A DNA stretch of 64,000 bases, from assembly GCF_018760365.1 (NCBI RefSeq), contig NZ_JAHIAB010000010.1:124001-188000 (forward strand), in the 5' to 3' direction. The stretch is from Pseudooceanicola endophyticus (GTDB lineage Bacteria; Pseudomonadota; Alphaproteobacteria; Rhodobacterales; Rhodobacteraceae). Positions 9,372 to 20,508 of this stretch are shown here, one piece after another (position 1 is the first letter of the stretch; every line of letters begins with the position of its first letter). Under the pieces are notes generated by a model. The model saw only the letters and a program-made list of their open reading frames with translations. It was not told the DNA's origin and made no database searches. The position numbers and the translations under genes are program-made.

Positions 9372-9550
9372 GCCGCGCCCCCCCGGGTGCAAGGGTCGGG
9401 GCGGGAAAGCGGGGCGGGTCGGATCATGCGTCGGGGCCTTGTGCTGGGGCGCCGCAAGCCGCGCCGGAACGTCAGGCCATTCTTTGAAGCAGCCCCGGCC
9501 CTGCCGCAAGTCCGCGCCGCCGGGAGGCGCCGTTGCGGATCTGCGCAACG

Positions 9551-9580
9551 AAAACGGGCGGCCCCCGGAAGGACCGCCCG
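9551..9580 (-). terminator. terminator after ftsY
   Basis: On the minus strand CGGGCGG (9580-9574) pairs with CCGCCCG (9561-9555), followed by TTTT. It lies 22 bases after the ftsY stop. Confidence 0.8.
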
Positions 9581-9602
9581 CTTCGGATGTTCCCGCGAAG
9601 GC

Positions 9603-10829
9603 CTACTGGTCCAGGCCGGTCAGCGCGCGGGCGAAATCCTCCGGATCGAAGGGGGCCAGATCGTCGATCTGCTCGCCCACGCCGATGGCGTGGATCGGCA
9701 GGCCGAACTTGTCGGCCAGCGCCACCAGCACGCCGCCGCGCGCCGTGCCGTCCAGCTTGGTCATCACCAGACCCGAGACATCGGCCAGATTGCGGAAGGT
9801 CTCGACCTGGTTCAGGGCGTTCTGGCCAGTGGTCGCATCCAGCACCAGCAGGGTGTTGTGCGGCGCAGAGGGATCCTTCTTGCGGATCACCCGGACGATC
9901 TTGGCCAGTTCCTCCATCAGGTCCTGGCGGTTCTGAAGCCGTCCGGCGGTGTCGATCAGCAGCAGATCGGCGCCCTCGGCCTCGGCGCGGGTCATGGCGT
10001 CGAAGGCCAGGCTGGCCGGGTCGCTGCCCTGCGCGGCCTTCATCACCGGCACACCGGCGCGGTTGCCCCAGATCTCGAGCTGCTCGACGGCAGCGGCGCG
10101 GAAGGTGTCCCCTGCGGCGATCACCACCTTCTTGCCGGCGGCGCGGAACTGCGAGGCCAGCTTGCCGATGGTGGTGGTCTTGCCCGCGCCGTTGACGCCC
10201 ACCACCAGCACCACCTGAGGCTTTTTCGGATATATCGGCATGGGGCGCGCGACGGGCTCCATGATCCGGGCGATCTCCTGCGAGAGCAGGCGCTTGATCT
10301 CCTCGACCGAGAGGCGCTGGCCGTAGCGTCCCTCGGCCATGTTCGCGGTCACCCGCAGCGCCGTGTCCACCCCCATGTCCGAGGTGATCAGCAGCTCTTC
10401 GAGCTGTTCCAGCATCTCGTCATCCAGCGCCCGGCGCACGACGGGCTGGGCGCCCTCGCGTTTGAAAAGACGGCCCATCAGGCCACCCTGAGCCGGTTTC
10501 CCGGGCTCGGGCGTCGGCTCCGGGCGCGGTGCAGGCGCCGGTTCCGGGCGCGGTGCAGGGGCCGGTTCGGGCGCCGGCTGCGGGGCCGGGGCGGGTTCGG
10601 GACGCGGTTCCGGCGCGGGCTGCGGCAGCTCCTGCGGTTCCGGCGCGGGGGCAGGATCGACAGGCTGCGGCAGTTCCTGCGGCGTGGGGTCAGGCTGCTC
10701 GGGCGCCGGCGGGGGCAGCTCGGCGGGGGTATCGGCGCTGCCGCCCTCCTCCACGATGGCGTCCAGCCCCTGTTCCAGCTTGCTGGAGGACTTGAACAGA
10801 CGTTCCTTCAGTTTCGAAAACAGGGCCAT
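9603..10829 (-). CDS. ftsY: signal recognition particle receptor FtsY
   Basis: GTPase that docks SRP-ribosome complexes at the inner membrane for co-translational protein insertion. 408 residues: a basic amphipathic N-terminus (1-20), an acidic/proline-rich linker with several PAPAPRPEP-type repeats (about 35-115), then the NG domain with [10 protein letters not shown] near 210, DTAGR near 291 and TKLDG near 357. The A domain is replaced by the proline-rich linker, which is common outside enterobacteria. Start is firm ([15 protein letters not shown]). A clear terminator follows. Confidence 0.96.
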   Translation of the reverse strand: MALFSKLKERLFKSSSKLEQGLDAIVEEGGSADTPAELPPPAPEQPDPTPQELPQPVDPAPAPEPQELPQPAPEPRPEPAPAPQPAPEPAPAPRPEPAPAPRPEPTPEPGKPAQGGLMGRLFKREGAQPVVRRALDDEMLEQLEELLITSDMGVDTALRVTANMAEGRYGQRLSVEEIKRLLSQEIARIMEPVARPMPIYPKKPQVVLVVGVNGAGKTTTIGKLASQFRAAGKKVVIAAGDTFRAAAVEQLEIWGNRAGVPVMKAAQGSDPASLAFDAMTRAEAEGADLLLIDTAGRLQNRQDLMEELAKIVRVIRKKDPSAPHNTLLVLDATTGQNALNQVETFRNLADVSGLVMTKLDGTARGGVLVALADKFGLPIHAIGVGEQIDDLAPFDPEDFARALTGLDQ

Positions 10830-10958
10830 GCCTTCTCCCTTCGCGATTGCGGCAGAGGTAATCGCAAAGACCCGCCGATGGAAGGGCCTCTGCCCTTTCT
10901 GACCCTGCGGGAGAGCGCCGTCGGTGCCTCGTCAACCAATCGTGGCCAGAATGCCCGC

Positions 10959-11264
10959 ATGACACGATTCGCCCTCGCCTCGCTTGTTCCGGTGCCGCTG
11001 CTGCTGATGGCCTGCCTGTCGGGCGGGTCCTGGGGCTGGGCGGCACTGGCCTGGCTGATCGTGCTGCCGGGACTGCTGGACCAGGTCCTGCCGGTGCCCC
11101 CCGTGGCCGCGCGACGCGCGCCTTGGCTGCTGCCAGGACTGGCGCTGTTTCCGGGGCCCTGGCGGCGGGCGATGGCCCCCCTGCTGGAGCACTGGCGCGA
11201 TCCGCGCGGGCGTGGCGCAACTTTACGCAGTCCGCCGCCCCCGGCCCGAAGCCTTCCGGAATGA
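10959..11264 (+). pseudogene. short membrane protein, possible N-terminal remnant of an AlkB-like monooxygenase
   Basis: A 101-residue frame divergent from ftsY. Residues 1-75 are strongly hydrophobic (FALASLVPVPLLLMACLSGG, WAALAWLIVLPGLLDQ), which resembles the start of alkane 1-monooxygenases of Rhodobacterales. None of the His-box motifs that bind the di-iron centre follow, because the frame stops at 11264 and another gene begins at 11302. No Shine-Dalgarno is visible. The resemblance is from memory and weak; it could instead be a small lineage-specific membrane protein. Confidence 0.4.
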
Positions 11265-11301
11265 GCTTTGCGGAAGGCCCTGGCTCTGCCACTCTCGGGT
11301 C

Positions 11302-11727
11302 ATGCGCAAGATGTCCCGCCTGCACCGTCCCCTGCCCTGGCTTTTGATGGCCGCCCTTCTGCCCATCGCGGCCAGCGCCCAGGACAGTCTGAGCGGCGCG
11401 GAATTCGACAGCTATTCCCGGGGCAAGACCTTCTATTACGGCGCCGGCGGACAGCCCTACGGCGCCGAGGAATATTTCTCCGACCGCCGGGTGATCTGGT
11501 CCTTTCTGGACGGCCATTGCCAGGAGGGACGCTGGTACGAGGACCAGGGCAACATCTGCTTCGTCTATGACGAACATCCCGATCCGCAGTGCTGGCGCTT
11601 CCGGCTGGGCGCCACCGGCCTGACCGCACAGTTCCAGGGCCCCAGCGAAGGCGGCACCAGCCCGCTCTACGAGATCCAGAGCAGCCCCGAGCCGATGACC
11701 TGCGAAGGCCCCGAAGTCGGGGTCTGA
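11302..11727 (+). CDS. small secreted protein with four cysteines
   Basis: A 141-residue protein with a signal peptide (basic RKMSRLHRP, hydrophobic core PWLLMAALLPIAAS, cleavage after SAQA-like Ala-Gln near residue 24). The mature part has four cysteines (HCQEG, ICFVY, QCWRF, TCEGP), enough for two disulfides, consistent with a periplasmic location. Family not recognised with certainty; such proteins are common and unnamed in Rhodobacterales. A second ATG at 11311 is an alternative start. It converges with xseA. Confidence 0.75.
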   Translation: MRKMSRLHRPLPWLLMAALLPIAASAQDSLSGAEFDSYSRGKTFYYGAGGQPYGAEEYFSDRRVIWSFLDGHCQEGRWYEDQGNICFVYDEHPDPQCWRFRLGATGLTAQFQGPSEGGTSPLYEIQSSPEPMTCEGPEVGV

Positions 11728-11737
11728 GGCGGGATGA

Positions 11738-13321
11738 TCAGAACAGCGAGCCCTGCTCGGGGGCGGGCGGATCCTCCTTGCGGCGCGGCGCCTTGCGCGG
11801 CGGCGTCCCCGAGGGCGGCACGGGCGGGACATCGCCGCCCGTCAGGCTGAAGCGGCCATCGGCGAACTCGATCTCCAGCGCACCGGCACGGGCGGCCTCT
11901 TCGCGGCTGCGCAGCACATGGCCGGCCTCGTCGCGCACCACCGCATAGCCGCGCTCCAGCGTCGCCTCGTAGCCGACGGAATAGCGCAGCCGTTCCAGCG
12001 CCTCCAGCCGGTCGCGTTTCGCCTTCAGGTCCTGGGTGCCAAGGCGCAGCAGCGTCCGGGTCAGCCGGTCGAAATCGCCCTGGCCGCGCGCCAGCCGCTC
12101 CGAGATGCGCACCGGGCTGAGACGGTCTGCGCGGGTCTGAAGCCGCTCCTGCTTGACAGCGACGGCACGGGCCAGCGCCGGGGCAAGACGGTTCGAAAGC
12201 GCCTCGAGGTCGCGCCGCTCCCGGGTGATCCGGTTGCTCAGCACCGTGGGGCGCAACGCGCCGCCGGCTTCCGAGAGCGCCACCTTGCGCCGCTGCACCA
12301 GCCCGCTCAGCCCGCTGCCGAGCCGCTGACCAAGGTAGTCGAGCCGCTGGGACTGGGTTTCCGTCAGGGTTTCGGGACGCGGCAGGGCGCGGGAGAGGTC
12401 GCGCAGGATACGCTTGCGGGCATCGAGGGCCTGCATCTGCGCACGCGTCAGCCGGGCGCCCTGTTCGGCGGTCCAGGCCAGCAGGTCGGCACGCACCGGC
12501 ACCGCCAGTTCGGCGGCAGCGGTGGGCGTCGGCGCGCGGCGATCCGCGGCATGGTCGATCAGCGTCGTGTCGGTCTCGTGGCCGACGGCGGAGATCAGCG
12601 GGATCTCCGAGGCGGCGGCGGCGCGCACCACGATTTCCTCGTTGAAGCCCCAGAGGTCTTCGAGGGAGCCGCCGCCGCGTGCCACGATGATCAGGTCCGG
12701 GCGCGGCAGCGCACCGCCCGGGGTCATGCGGTTGAAGCCGGCGATGCCGCGCGCGACCTCGGGGGCGCAGTTCTTGCCCTGCACGGCGGCGGGCCAGATC
12801 AGCACCTTGCGGGGGAAGCGATCACGCAGCCGGTGCAGGATGTCGCGGATCACCGCCCCGGAGGGCGAGGTGACGACGCCGATCACCTCGGGCAGGAAGG
12901 GCAGCGGCTTCTTGCGGGCGGGATCGAAGAGCCCCTCGGCCTGGAGCATGGCGCGGCGCTTTTCCAGCATCGCCATCAGCGCGCCCATGCCGGCGGGGGC
13001 CATGTCCTCGATCACCATCTGGTATTTCGACTGGCCGGGGAAGGTGGTGAGGCGGCCCGTCGCGACGACCTCGAGCCCCTCTTCGGGGGCGGTTTCCAGG
13101 CGGGAGGCGACGCCTTTCCAGATCACCGCCGAAATCACCGAGCGGTCGTCCTTCAGATCGAGGTAGACATGGCCCGAGCGCGGGAAGGAAACGCGCCCGA
13201 TCTCTCCCCGGATGCGGACATGGGAAAACTCGCCCTCGATCATGCGTTTCAGGGCGCCCGAGATCTCGGACACCGTGAATTCGGGGGCATTGTCGGGGGT
13301 GGCGTCCTCGAAAAGATCCAA
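11738..13321 (-). CDS. xseA: exodeoxyribonuclease VII large subunit
   Basis: Large subunit of the single-strand-specific exonuclease VII used in mismatch repair and DNA turnover. 527 residues: N-terminal OB fold (about 15-110; VYLDLKDDRSVISAVIWK), catalytic domain with GVVTSPSGAVIRDILHRL near 145 and ARGGGSLEDLWGFNEE near 205, AVGHETDTTLID near 245, then a long coiled-coil region. The start is TTG at 13321: AGGAG lies seven bases upstream and no ATG fits the conserved N-terminus (DLFEDATPDNAPEFTVSEIS). The C-terminal tail is proline/arginine rich. Confidence 0.95.
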   Translation of the reverse strand: MDLFEDATPDNAPEFTVSEISGALKRMIEGEFSHVRIRGEIGRVSFPRSGHVYLDLKDDRSVISAVIWKGVASRLETAPEEGLEVVATGRLTTFPGQSKYQMVIEDMAPAGMGALMAMLEKRRAMLQAEGLFDPARKKPLPFLPEVIGVVTSPSGAVIRDILHRLRDRFPRKVLIWPAAVQGKNCAPEVARGIAGFNRMTPGGALPRPDLIIVARGGGSLEDLWGFNEEIVVRAAAASEIPLISAVGHETDTTLIDHAADRRAPTPTAAAELAVPVRADLLAWTAEQGARLTRAQMQALDARKRILRDLSRALPRPETLTETQSQRLDYLGQRLGSGLSGLVQRRKVALSEAGGALRPTVLSNRITRERRDLEALSNRLAPALARAVAVKQERLQTRADRLSPVRISERLARGQGDFDRLTRTLLRLGTQDLKAKRDRLEALERLRYSVGYEATLERGYAVVRDEAGHVLRSREEAARAGALEIEFADGRFSLTGGDVPPVPPSGTPPRKAPRRKEDPPAPEQGSLF

Positions 13322-13395
13322 AGCGGGGCTCCTGGGTGGTTCGGGGGAACTGTAACGGGTCGGGCGGCGGGGCTCCAGAGGGTCGGACGGGGCGG

Positions 13396-13452
13396 GGGGC
13401 GCTGCCCCCATCTCCTGCGGAGATTCCCCCGGGATATTTTCGGCCAGATGAG
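13396..13452 (-). repeat. dispersed ~60-bp intergenic repeat, copy C (inverted)
   Basis: Minus-strand copy of the repeat at 4774 and 6051, with the same CTCATCTGGCC start and paired GGAGAT/ATCTCC and GGGGGC/GCCCCC hairpins. It lies between the divergent xseA and purD genes, so here it is not downstream of a gene on either side. Confidence 0.85.
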
Positions 13453-13528
13453 GGAGCCGGAGCGGGATGGCACGCTTGCCCCGCAGGCGGCGCCCGGGTA
13501 AACCGCCGCAAACCTCAGGAGGCCCTGC

Positions 13529-14800
13529 ATGAACATTCTCATCCTCGGCGGCGGTGGCCGCGAACACGCGCTGGCCTGGGCGGCAAAGCAGAACCCGAAA
13601 TGCGACAAGCTGATCGTCGCGCCCGGGAATGCCGGGATCGCCGCCATCGCGGAATGCGCGGCGCTGGATGTCGAGGACGGCGCCGCCGTCGTGGCCTTCG
13701 TCGAGGAGAATGCCATCGACTTCGTGATCATCGGCCCCGAGGCGCCGCTGGCAGCAGGCGTGGCGGATGCGCTGCGCGAGGCGGGCGTGTCCTGCTTCGG
13801 CCCCTCGAAGGCGGCCGCGCGGCTGGAAGCCTCCAAGGGGTTCACCAAGGAGATCTGCGATGCCGCCGGGGCGCCGACCGCCGGGTATGCGCGCTTCGAC
13901 GAGGCCGCCGCCGCAAAGGCCTATATCGAGGCCCAGGGCGCACCGATCGTGGTGAAGGCCGATGGCCTGGCCGCCGGCAAGGGCGTCATCGTGGCGATGG
14001 ATGTCGAGACGGCGCTGGCCGCCATCGACGACATGTTCGGCGGCGAATTCGGCAGTGCCGGTGCCGAGGTGGTGATCGAGGAATTCATGGAGGGTGAGGA
14101 AGCCAGCTACTTCATCCTCTGCGACGGCGAGACCGCCCTGCCGATCGGCACCGCCCAGGACCACAAGCGCGTCTTCGAGGGCGACGAGGGTCCGAACACC
14201 GGCGGCATGGGCGCCTATTCCCCTGCCCCCGTCCTGTCGGACGCCATCGCCGAGCGCGCCATGCAGGAGATCATCCTGCCGACGCTTGCGGAGATGAAGA
14301 CGCGCGGCACGCCCTACCAGGGGGTGCTGTACGCGGGCTTCATGATCAAGGACGGCCAGGCGCGGCTGGTGGAATACAACTGCCGCTTCGGCGATCCCGA
14401 ATGCCAGGTGCTGATGATGCGGCTTGGCGCGCAGGCGCTGGACCTGCTGCTGGCCGCCGCCGAGGGCCGCCTGGCCGGGGTGCAGGTGAACTGGGCCGAG
14501 GATCACGCCATGACCGTGGTGATGGCCGCCGAGGGCTATCCGGGCGCCTATGCGAAGGGCACCGAGATCCGTGGCCTCGACAGCCTGCCCGAGACCGCCC
14601 AGCAGATCTGTTTCCACGCCGGGACGAAGGCCGATGGCGGACGCGTGCTGGCCAACGGGGGTCGCGTGCTGAACCTGACCGCGCGCGGCGCGACCCTGCA
14701 GGAGGCCCGCGACCGCGCCTATGCCCTGGCGGAGGGCATCGACTGGCCGGAAGGCTTCCTGCGCCGCGACATCGGCTGGCGGGTGCTGGGCAAGGACTGA
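13529..14800 (+). CDS. purD: phosphoribosylamine-glycine ligase
   Basis: Second step of purine synthesis: ATP-dependent joining of glycine to phosphoribosylamine. 423 residues with an ATP-grasp fold: MNILILGGGGREHALAWA at the N-terminus, IIGPEAPLAAGVADAL near 70, GPSKAAARLEASK near 90, PIVVKADGLAAGKGV near 145, and NTGGMGAYSP near 225. Start set by AGGAGG eight bases upstream. Full length, no anomaly. It is divergent from xseA. Confidence 0.97.
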   Translation: MNILILGGGGREHALAWAAKQNPKCDKLIVAPGNAGIAAIAECAALDVEDGAAVVAFVEENAIDFVIIGPEAPLAAGVADALREAGVSCFGPSKAAARLEASKGFTKEICDAAGAPTAGYARFDEAAAAKAYIEAQGAPIVVKADGLAAGKGVIVAMDVETALAAIDDMFGGEFGSAGAEVVIEEFMEGEEASYFILCDGETALPIGTAQDHKRVFEGDEGPNTGGMGAYSPAPVLSDAIAERAMQEIILPTLAEMKTRGTPYQGVLYAGFMIKDGQARLVEYNCRFGDPECQVLMMRLGAQALDLLLAAAEGRLAGVQVNWAEDHAMTVVMAAEGYPGAYAKGTEIRGLDSLPETAQQICFHAGTKADGGRVLANGGRVLNLTARGATLQEARDRAYALAEGIDWPEGFLRRDIGWRVLGKD

Positions 14801-14918
14801 CCAGCGTTGGGCCGCACCCGGGGGCTGATCCCGGCGGGCCCGGCCACATGACCGCGGGCGCCGAAAACGATACGCATGGCCCTTGTCTGGCCGGCGCTTT
14901 TGCTTAAGCTCCCGCGGC

Positions 14919-15554
14919 ATGAGCTTTGTCCAGCCGCCTGACGCGGTTCATTTCTCGTTCCGGCCGTCCCGGCTTCGTCCGGTCCAGGACTGGATCCTGT
15001 CCGGCGACCGGTTGACCGGGCCCGAGGGCGAGATCGCCTTGTCCGATGTGACCCGGGTGCAGCTGATCCAGATGCGCGGCGCCCGGATGCGGATGCTGCG
15101 CTTCGGGCTGCAAAGCGGCGCCGAACGGCGCAACGTGCAGATCCTGTGTCCGTCCCGTCGCGGCGTGCCGGACACCAACCTGCAGATCTTCCTGTCCCTG
15201 GTCTCCGAATCCGCCGCCCGCCTGGCCGAACTGTCGCCGGAGCTGACCTACCGGATGGAGGAGAGCGGCCCAAAGCGCTCGGCGCTGTTTGCCCTGGGAC
15301 TGGTCGGGCTGACAGTGGGGCTGATCCTGACCGGCCTGGCCTTCCTGACCCTCTATGATGATCTCTGGCGCCTGCTGCTCAGCCTGCCGGGGCTGGCGGC
15401 GCTGAAATTCGGCTCGGCCCTGCTGATCCACCGGTTCTGGCCGTTCCGCCAGCCCGAGGCCTTTCCCATCGGCACCCTGCCCTTCATCCTGTGGACCATG
15501 GGCGGCCCCAAGCCGCGCGGACTGGCCCTGCCGCAGCCGGCCCCGATGTCCTGA
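14919..15554 (+). CDS. conserved hypothetical membrane protein
   Basis: 211 residues. The N-terminal half (about 1-115) is soluble and beta-rich (SGDRLTGPEGEIALSDVTRVQL); the C-terminal half has two hydrophobic segments (ALFALGLVGLTVGLILTGLAFL, about 127-150, and LLLSLPGLAALKFGSALLI). This soluble-plus-two-TM layout suggests a peripheral/inner membrane protein. I do not recognise the family. The ATG at 14919 follows CTTAAGCTCCCGCGGC with no strong ribosome site. Confidence 0.7.
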   Translation: MSFVQPPDAVHFSFRPSRLRPVQDWILSGDRLTGPEGEIALSDVTRVQLIQMRGARMRMLRFGLQSGAERRNVQILCPSRRGVPDTNLQIFLSLVSESAARLAELSPELTYRMEESGPKRSALFALGLVGLTVGLILTGLAFLTLYDDLWRLLLSLPGLAALKFGSALLIHRFWPFRQPEAFPIGTLPFILWTMGGPKPRGLALPQPAPMS

Positions 15555-15588
15555 TCCCCCTCCTGATCCCCTGATCCGGCGCCCGGGG

Positions 15589-16410
15589 TCAGTCGCAGCG
15601 CTGCGCCGAAGCCAGGCTGTCGAGCCCCGCATAGGGCCCGAGCACGCGGCGCAGGATCGCACCCTGCGGCGTCAGCCGCAGGGCCAGCACCTGATGCCAG
15701 TCGCCGTCGGCCAGGATCATCTCGGGCGGGGTCCCGGGACAAAGCCGCAGCCCCCCGGCGATCTCGGTCCAGCCGATGCGGTGGTTGCTGACATCGGGCG
15801 CAGAGGCCAGCGGGGTCAGCGCCCCGTCCTCGTAGCGCAGCAGGCGCAGGGTCTTCACCAGGTGGGGCCGGTCGACATAGGCGATCTCGATCCGGCCGTC
15901 GCCATCCAGATCCGCCGCACCCAGGGGGGCCAGCCAGCGCCAGGGCTGGCCGATGAAGGCCGTGGCGCTGCGCCGGCCCTGCGCATCCCAGACCGCCAGC
16001 CGCGCGCCCCGGCTCAGAGAGCTTTCGACCACCAGCACCTCGGGCGCTCCGTCGCCGTCCAGGTCTGCCAGGCGCGGTGCCGTATCCTCGAAGACCAGGC
16101 TCTCGGGCAGGATCATCCGCAGCTGCCGCCCGTCCGACAGCTGCAGCGCCATGCCGCCATGTTCGATGCGATCGCCCAGCACCCCGTGGGGATAGCGCCC
16201 GGTTGGCAGGATCAGCCGGGCCGCCTCGATCCGCGGCTCGGCCGACACCGCCGATGGCAGCAGCAGGGCCAGGCAGACGCAAAGGCCCGCCCGCCACGGG
16301 CGCCAGGATGGCAGCGCGCGGCGGACGGGCCATTGCCACCGGCGCGCGGTCCGACGCCGCGCCCGGTCCGGCGGGCGGGCGGCACAGTCTCCTGTCCCTC
16401 CCGCCGCCAT
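15589..16410 (-). CDS. secreted FG-GAP/VCBS-repeat protein
   Basis: A 273-residue protein predicted to be exported: an unusually long arginine-rich N-terminus, then a hydrophobic segment (AGLCVCLALLLPSAVSA) with a cleavage site near residue 57. The mature part has beta-propeller-type repeats with calcium-binding-like LADLDGDGAPEVLVVE and AADLDGDGRIEIAYVD loops. Function is unknown; such proteins often bind polymers or ligands in the periplasm. The start may lie further downstream than shown, given the odd N-terminus. Confidence 0.75.
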   Translation of the reverse strand: MAAGGTGDCAARPPDRARRRTARRWQWPVRRALPSWRPWRAGLCVCLALLLPSAVSAEPRIEAARLILPTGRYPHGVLGDRIEHGGMALQLSDGRQLRMILPESLVFEDTAPRLADLDGDGAPEVLVVESSLSRGARLAVWDAQGRRSATAFIGQPWRWLAPLGAADLDGDGRIEIAYVDRPHLVKTLRLLRYEDGALTPLASAPDVSNHRIGWTEIAGGLRLCPGTPPEMILADGDWHQVLALRLTPQGAILRRVLGPYAGLDSLASAQRCD

Positions 16411-16412
16411 GA

Positions 16413-17290
<878 letters not shown>

Positions 17291-17356
17291 CCCGCGCGCC
17301 CCGACGACAGGCCGGGCCACAAGCGGGACCACAGGCCAGACCACAGACCCGAACGA

Positions 17357-17382
17357 AACGGGGCGCCCGAAGGCGCCCCGTT
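17357..17382. terminator. bidirectional terminator between the OB gene and degP
   Basis: AACGGGGCGCC (17357-17367), loop CGAA, GGCGCCCCGTT (17372-17382): a perfect 11-bp stem located between two convergent genes, with T-containing flanks on both strands. Confidence 0.8.
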
Positions 17383-17415
17383 CCCGTTTCCGCAGATCCC
17401 GGATGATCGTCGCGA

Positions 17416-18912
<1,497 letters not shown>

Positions 18913-19373
18913 TCCCTTGTCTCCTTCATTTTGAAATGTCCGTTCCTGGCCCCCGAAACCCTGCACCGCAGGTCCCGGGCTGAACTGAACTTGGTTCTAA
19001 TGTAGGCCCTACCGCCCGCAACACAAAGCCTATCGCGCAGCGTCAAGAGGACGTGACCGCCACGTGAGAGAACCCCGCATTCCGGCACAACCGCAGGGCG
19101 GTCCGGGCCTTTTCGACAGGCTGAGGACAAACTGCTGATTTTTGGTAAAATTTCAACGCTTGCAGCAGGTTTCCGCCCGCTCCGACCGGCGGGATCACGC
19201 CCGCGCACGGCAGGCGGAACGGTCGCCGGGGCCCCGTCCGGCGGGCCTGTGCTGAAACATGTCTGAAACACGGGCAAAGCACCGCCGCACGCCCGGCATA
19301 CCCCCCGAATGCAACGGGGCCGACGCTGCCGCCGGCCCCGAAGGATCCCCCCGAGGGGGCAATTTCGAACGCC
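18913..19373. other. 461-bp gap between hflC and degP
   Basis: No convincing gene on either strand. On the minus strand, just after the hflC stop, GGGGCCG/CGGCCCC hairpins (19312-19352) could end the hflKC transcript. A weak degP promoter may be TTGTGT-N16-TACATT with the -10 at 19004-18999. Confidence 0.4.
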
Positions 19374-20495
19374 TTACTGGCTGGGCGCCGGGGTGGGTTG
19401 CGACGTGGCCGCCGGCGGGGTCGCCGGTGCCGCGTCATCTTCCAGGTCGGGATCGGCGCCGTCGCCGGTCATGGCGGCGGGCAGATCGTCCTCGGCCGGG
19501 GTGTCCTCAAGCGCATCGGTCGGATCGCCGATGGTGGCGCCGGTCTTCTCGTCCATCTTGGAAACCTCGTCCGCCCCCGGGATCGGCTGGTCGAGCACGG
19601 CCGGATCGAAGGGCGCGGGCACCGCATCGGTCGGGTTGTCGGACTTCAGATAGGTGAAGAACTCGCTGTCCGGAGACAGGACCATGGTCGATGTGCTGCC
19701 CGAGAAAGCCTTCCGATAGGCGTTCAGCGAGCGGTAGAAGTCGAAGAACTCCTCGTCCTGGCCGAAGGCATTGGCATAGACCGAGTTGCGGCGCGCATCG
19801 GCCTCACCGCGGATGATCTCGGCCTTGCGGTTGGCCTCCGAGACCAGCTCAACCTTCTTGCGGTCGGCCTCGGCGCGCAGCTCCTGCGCGCGTTCGTTGC
19901 CGCGGGCGATCTCGTCGGCAGCCTCGCGTTCACGCTCGGCGCGCATCCGGGCGAAAGTGGCATCCAGGTTCTCGGTCGGCAGGTCGGTGCGCTTGAGACG
20001 CACGTCGATCAGGTCCAGACCCAGGCCCTTGGCCTCGTCGACGGCGGCATCCTTGACGCGGGCCATCAGCTTGGCGCGGTCCGAGGACAGGATCTCGTTC
20101 GAGGTGACGGAGCCCAGGACCTCGCGCGTCTGGGCGCGCAGGATGGAGTCGAGCCGGGCCTCGGCCGCGGTCAGACCGGCGGTGCCGTTGGCCTGACGGA
20201 ACTTGCGCACATCGCCGATGCGGTAGCGGGCGAAGGCATCGACCACCAGGCGGCGGTCGTCCAGCGGGGTAACTTCCAGCGGGTCGATGTCGCGCGACAG
20301 GATGCGGTCGTCGTAGCGCACGACCTCCTGGATCAGCGGCAGCTTGAAGTTCAGACCCGGCTCTTCCTTGACGGCGACCACGCGACCGAACTGCAGCACC
20401 AGCGCCTTCTGGCGTTCGTCCACGATGTAGACGGACGAGAACAGCAGCGCGAGCACCACGACGACAACGGGAATGAGGATGGTTGATTTCTTCAT
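19374..20495 (-). CDS. hflC: FtsH protease modulator HflC
   Basis: Membrane-anchored SPFH/band-7 protein which with HflK forms a cage around the FtsH protease. 373 residues: one N-terminal TM helix (about 5-24, ILIPVVVVVLALLFSSVYIV), SPFH domain (25-200), a coiled coil rich in Glu/Arg/Ala (200-260), and an extended acidic Pro/Ala-rich tail from about 310 that is longer than in E. coli HflC (334 aa). The gene starts 13 bases after hflK ends. Confidence 0.94.
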   Translation of the reverse strand: MKKSTILIPVVVVVLALLFSSVYIVDERQKALVLQFGRVVAVKEEPGLNFKLPLIQEVVRYDDRILSRDIDPLEVTPLDDRRLVVDAFARYRIGDVRKFRQANGTAGLTAAEARLDSILRAQTREVLGSVTSNEILSSDRAKLMARVKDAAVDEAKGLGLDLIDVRLKRTDLPTENLDATFARMRAEREREAADEIARGNERAQELRAEADRKKVELVSEANRKAEIIRGEADARRNSVYANAFGQDEEFFDFYRSLNAYRKAFSGSTSTMVLSPDSEFFTYLKSDNPTDAVPAPFDPAVLDQPIPGADEVSKMDEKTGATIGDPTDALEDTPAEDDLPAAMTGDGADPDLEDDAAPATPPAATSQPTPAPSQ

Positions 20496-20508
20496 CTCGG
20501 GACCCTCC

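Noticed and set aside
10500-10720. Tandem DNA repeat or CRISPR-like array
   Set aside because: The periodicity comes from Pro-Ala-Glu codons in the FtsY linker.
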